Part shown: positions 8,701-9,865 of the stretch, piece after piece
How positions within the stretch are numbered: position 1 is the stretch's first letter
Layout: each line of letters opens with the position of its first letter
NCBI GenBank assembly: GCA_026418655.1
Contig: JAOAAW010000005.1
Span: forward strand, 1-9,865
Source of the DNA: a bacterium
GTDB taxonomy: Bacteria; Ratteibacteria; UBA8468; B48-G9; DTJG01
Direction of reading: 5' to 3'
DNA length: 9,865 bases
Translations under genes and position numbers: made by a program
The notes under the pieces: model-generated
Seen by the model: only the letters and a program-made list of their open reading frames with translations
Database searches by the model: none
What the model was told of the DNA's origin: nothing

Positions 8701-9105
8701 GAATTCTATTCTTGAACTTCCAATCTTTTTAATGGAGAATGGGAAAAAAGTGCTGCTTGCAGCAGGAAGAATTTCCCAATTTTTTATCAATTCATCTTTT
8801 TTTTCTCCTGTTTGATAAAAATTGAGATTGGGTCTTATATAATACTTAATTCTGAGTTCAGGAAATTCAATGAACGCATCCTTCTGATCTCCACTGCTGG
8901 CTGAATGAGCATTAATTATTGTTTTTTTTCCATCAGCAAAAAGCAGGGTTATAATAATCCCGGGTTTTTGAGTGCCTGCCTTAAGCAGTGTTTTAACTTC
9001 ACAATTTTCTTCAGGTATTGGAATTTCTATCTCTTTGAGGGTTTCACCAAAACCACATAGCTGAATTTGAAATAATGAACTCAAAACGAAAAAAACGAAA
9101 ATCAT
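5710..9105 (-). CDS. Large secreted clan GH-A-like glycoside hydrolase with C-terminal carbohydrate-binding-like domain
   Basis: An 1131-aa protein, probably exported and acting on extracellular glycans. Residues 1-18 are hydrophobic and serve as the likely export signal, although they lack a basic residue. Residues about 25-500 are beta-sandwich modules, including VHIFGITLEESP at 391-402 and GYEISDIEDKPV, a layout often placed before GH-A catalytic domains. The barrel begins near SPFGTWWFG (514-522). The candidate acid/base is Glu612 in LIFHESYGG at the end of strand 4, and the candidate nucleophile is Glu733 in VTSCYEWIY at strand 7. It closes with LYPKPSYVAISTLTRIL, like the barrel end of GH39-type enzymes. 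A small beta domain with EDMYGRS (864-870) follows. Residues about 950-1131 resemble a carbohydrate-binding sandwich, with INFDGW at 1049-1054 and Cys1031, Cys1038 and Cys1055 as possible disulfide partners. The start is pinned by an in-frame TAA at 9120-9118 and AAAGGG 4 nt before the ATG. No specific GH family or substrate can be assigned. Confidence 0.88.
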   Translation of the reverse strand: MIFVFFVLSSLFQIQLCGFGETLKEIEIPIPEENCEVKTLLKAGTQKPGIIITLLFADGKKTIINAHSASSGDQKDAFIEFPELRIKYYIRPNLNFYQTGEKKDELIKNWEILPAASSTFFPFSIKKIGSSRIEFWINGNYAGFNEIKSLLKKITVKANGDAEIKDCMCEKISVDSKFLMLDITTHSNPGIMRQVNLPFKNGIQYVNGIPFIIGNGENFDLGKVKNYAKTGYEIDQYFSRSPFDGLSEFLHYSVPLNQYIRAYILCAVEDTREKEPVLTARLTRYIVGGRGDAIADTTIWMTGEKGNIKKVGTIKYIDDKGNEKTTSLFLAEVFLKVGEIQDLIYDMGGNYFRGVLPQPYYLDFEILGKTGLLTAQWDFTHKPSTDTVSSVHIFGITLEESPVMMKVMPSQVGNIYQKNERAEMLVHLLPKKTGKYILGYEISDIEDKPVSQWKQEIICENEKSETMVIPLKVKENGWYAFRIGILDSNNRLLIDHPSSFAILPEDTRRYGYESPFGTWWFGNAHFGTANPEIIGPLFLKAGLRHSCFAPAWHGSLSEKEMAPWKVTAFQVRWWSGWKPDDNQDVLYKNYETRVSEFLKSWPNCKQALIFHESYGGNTIPPELYNATPQPADEKKNKEIENLMKIASVATRVLREKFPDIKIVFGNCNSVSDLAAEFFRRGYPVKNIDYLGIEAAAQTWMPEKPIEWGTQAAWFVRETARKFGYEIPVTSCYEWIYRQDRILGKKTQAEWYTRDALIALAYRFPTISLALLYDVGNCYYNTLWGASGLMKRYPLLYPKPSYVAISTLTRILDSAEFVRRVPTGSLTLYAPEFKKGSQYIYAIWTARGSCDAVVSFGKDERVLIEDMYGRSKTVFLRQGDLKFDAGTSVKYIVSESPVKEIVAGKRQFEENKGFVKPTVVNSMESISEWELIKEKDNRLEAPKKGHTPLRTLGNYTIKEVVDAEMGRCLELELIPEGNVPEIMNEYALLKLKKPVNVVGKPTTIGVWVKGNSSWARVMWEIEDAEGKTLLSCGTDGWGCDILDWPGTISINFDGWCFLQFPITKDSPLQFDRTVPGGVSGQWKMTGKTGNKQIVYPIKIKGIAVEMTRKTLDITEFVPVKNLSIRLKNLSVY

Positions 9106-9147
9106 ATTACCCTTTTTTTAAAAACCAAACCCCAGCAATACCTGTCA

Positions 9148-9831
9148 TCAATCTCTCCAGGGTGTCCAGTAACGTATATTTTCATAGGGCCAGCCCGGTG
9201 GATATGGTTCATCTATGTCATACTGTTTATGATAGGTTACATGGCCATCACACCATACAACGTTCAAAAAAACACCATGTCTTCTTGATGGAGTGGTATA
9301 ATAACCACCATGATTCCAGTAGAAAGCCCATGGACGCCTTGTTTCAATCATACAGATAGTCAGAGTAGGGTCTTTTATTATGCTGTATTTTTTGAAAGCC
9401 CTGGTATTTGGGTCAATATATGGATCCCGGTTTGGATAGTTGCTGTAGACAGAATAACCTAAGTACGCATTGTATCCATAATCAACTCCATAGCCATACC
9501 ATGTTGATGTATCCTTTGCAGATACAGATGGACACCTGTAAACATTTTTATTTTTGTGATAATGCAACAACACATCTGGCCAGTATGGTGGACGTGGGTC
9601 AGGCCAGTAAGCATTTGACGGCATGTATTCATTGTTGTCCTGAACATACATTAAAAAAGCCAGCCCTAACTGTTTCAAGTTACTGGTGCAAACTGACTGC
9701 CTTGCATTTTCTCTTGCTTTACTGAGGACAGGCAGAAGCATTGCTGCAAGAATCGCGATGATTGCAATAACAACAAGAAGCTCTATCAATGTGAATGCCC
9801 TGGGTTTTTTATATAATGCCTCTTTTTTCAT
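9148..9831 (-). CDS. Type II/IV pseudopilin with H-X9-DG C-terminal motif
   Basis: A 227-aa prepilin-like protein. A basic leader (residues 1-12) ends in Arg-Ala, followed by the methylation segment FTLIELLVV with Glu17 at position +5 of the mature chain, and a hydrophobic helix to about residue 35. A prepilin peptidase would cut after Ala12; Gly is the usual residue there, and Ala is a known variant. After the helix comes CTSNLKQLGLAF (48-59), a conserved spot in planctomycete/Lentisphaerae-type pseudopilins, then YRCPS (98-102). His185 and Asp195-Gly196 form the H-X9-DG motif (HGVFLNVVWCDG). The globular part is very aromatic: 25 Tyr and 9 Trp in the whole protein. Such proteins occur in many copies per genome in this part of the tree and are thought to belong to secretion or surface-filament machinery; individual roles are unknown. 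The start follows a near-perfect Shine-Dalgarno sequence. The 42-nt gap to the hydrolase gene suggests, but does not prove, co-transcription. Confidence 0.95.
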   Translation of the reverse strand: MKKEALYKKPRAFTLIELLVVIAIIAILAAMLLPVLSKARENARQSVCTSNLKQLGLAFLMYVQDNNEYMPSNAYWPDPRPPYWPDVLLHYHKNKNVYRCPSVSAKDTSTWYGYGVDYGYNAYLGYSVYSNYPNRDPYIDPNTRAFKKYSIIKDPTLTICMIETRRPWAFYWNHGGYYTTPSRRHGVFLNVVWCDGHVTYHKQYDIDEPYPPGWPYENIRYWTPWRD

Positions 9832-9835
9832 TCAT

Positions 9836-9846
9836 ATCACCTCCTT
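9836..9846 (-). promoter_or_regulatory. Near-perfect Shine-Dalgarno for the pseudopilin
   Basis: The minus strand reads AAGGAGGTGAT, 11 bases matching the canonical anti-Shine-Dalgarno tail of 16S rRNA. The GGAGG core (9844-9840) lies 8 nt from the ATG at 9831. A second ATG at 9835-9833 is in another frame and too close, so 9831 is the start. This site is much stronger than those of the four genes downstream, which implies the pseudopilin is made in larger amounts per transcript. Confidence 0.9.
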
Positions 9847-9865
9847 TTAGCGAACTTATAAAAAC

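Noticed and set aside
9053..9058. Lipobox at Cys17 of the GH-A-like protein
   Set aside because: The residues before Cys are Ile-Gln-Leu; Leu at -1 and Gln at -2 do not fit the lipobox consensus, so lipidation is not supported.
9113..9124. Run of T then A (T7A5) between the pseudopilin and the GH-A-like gene as a terminator
   Set aside because: No GC-rich stem precedes it on the minus strand, and it overlaps the ribosome site of the next gene.
9855..9860. TATAAG on the minus strand upstream of the pseudopilin as a -10 box
   Set aside because: Only 5 bases lie beyond it in the window, so no -35 can be examined, and it is a six-base match in AT-rich DNA.

Overview
The window is a compact block of genes all on the minus strand, read from right (9831) to left (1). 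The DNA is AT-rich, with few gaps, and every start has a purine-rich Shine-Dalgarno sequence, so it is bacterial. The first gene encodes a type II/IV pseudopilin with an FTLIELLVV methylation segment and a C-terminal H-X9-DG motif. That pairing is characteristic of the PVC/Omnitrophota side of the bacterial tree (Planctomycetes, Lentisphaerae, Verrucomicrobia and relatives), which also carry many large secreted glycoside hydrolases. The taxonomic placement is inference from this one gene and the style of its neighbours.

Layout in transcription order: (1) 9831-9148, H-X9-DG pseudopilin, 227 aa; (2) 9105-5710, a 1131-aa secreted multidomain protein with a clan GH-A-like (beta/alpha)8 barrel and a C-terminal carbohydrate-binding-like beta-sandwich; (3) 5685-4876, a 269-aa secreted all-beta protein of unknown function; (4) 4879-1532, a 1115-aa secreted GH123/DUF4091-type glycoside hydrolase with an inserted alpha/beta domain; (5) 1535 to the left edge, the first 511 residues of another secreted protein that carries the same alpha/beta domain as gene 4. 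Gaps are 42 and 24 nt, followed by two 4-nt ATGA overlaps, so genes 2-5 look like one translationally coupled operon. Gene 1 may be its first gene or a separate unit just upstream. No terminator or convincing promoter is visible.

Taken together this looks like a secreted polysaccharide- or glycoconjugate-degrading locus: two predicted hydrolases of different folds, a small beta-sandwich partner and a third large protein, preceded by a pseudopilin that could belong to a secretion or surface-attachment machine. No transporter, regulator, sulfatase or SusC/D pair lies inside the window, so the substrate cannot be named. The most interesting points are an alpha/beta domain with conserved (L/V)VG-x-P-E-x-N and PG-x-G-K-G signatures at identical spacing in two adjacent proteins, its fusion to a GH123-like catalytic module, and the small standalone beta protein. 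No RNA genes, mobile elements, CRISPR arrays or notable DNA repeats were seen.
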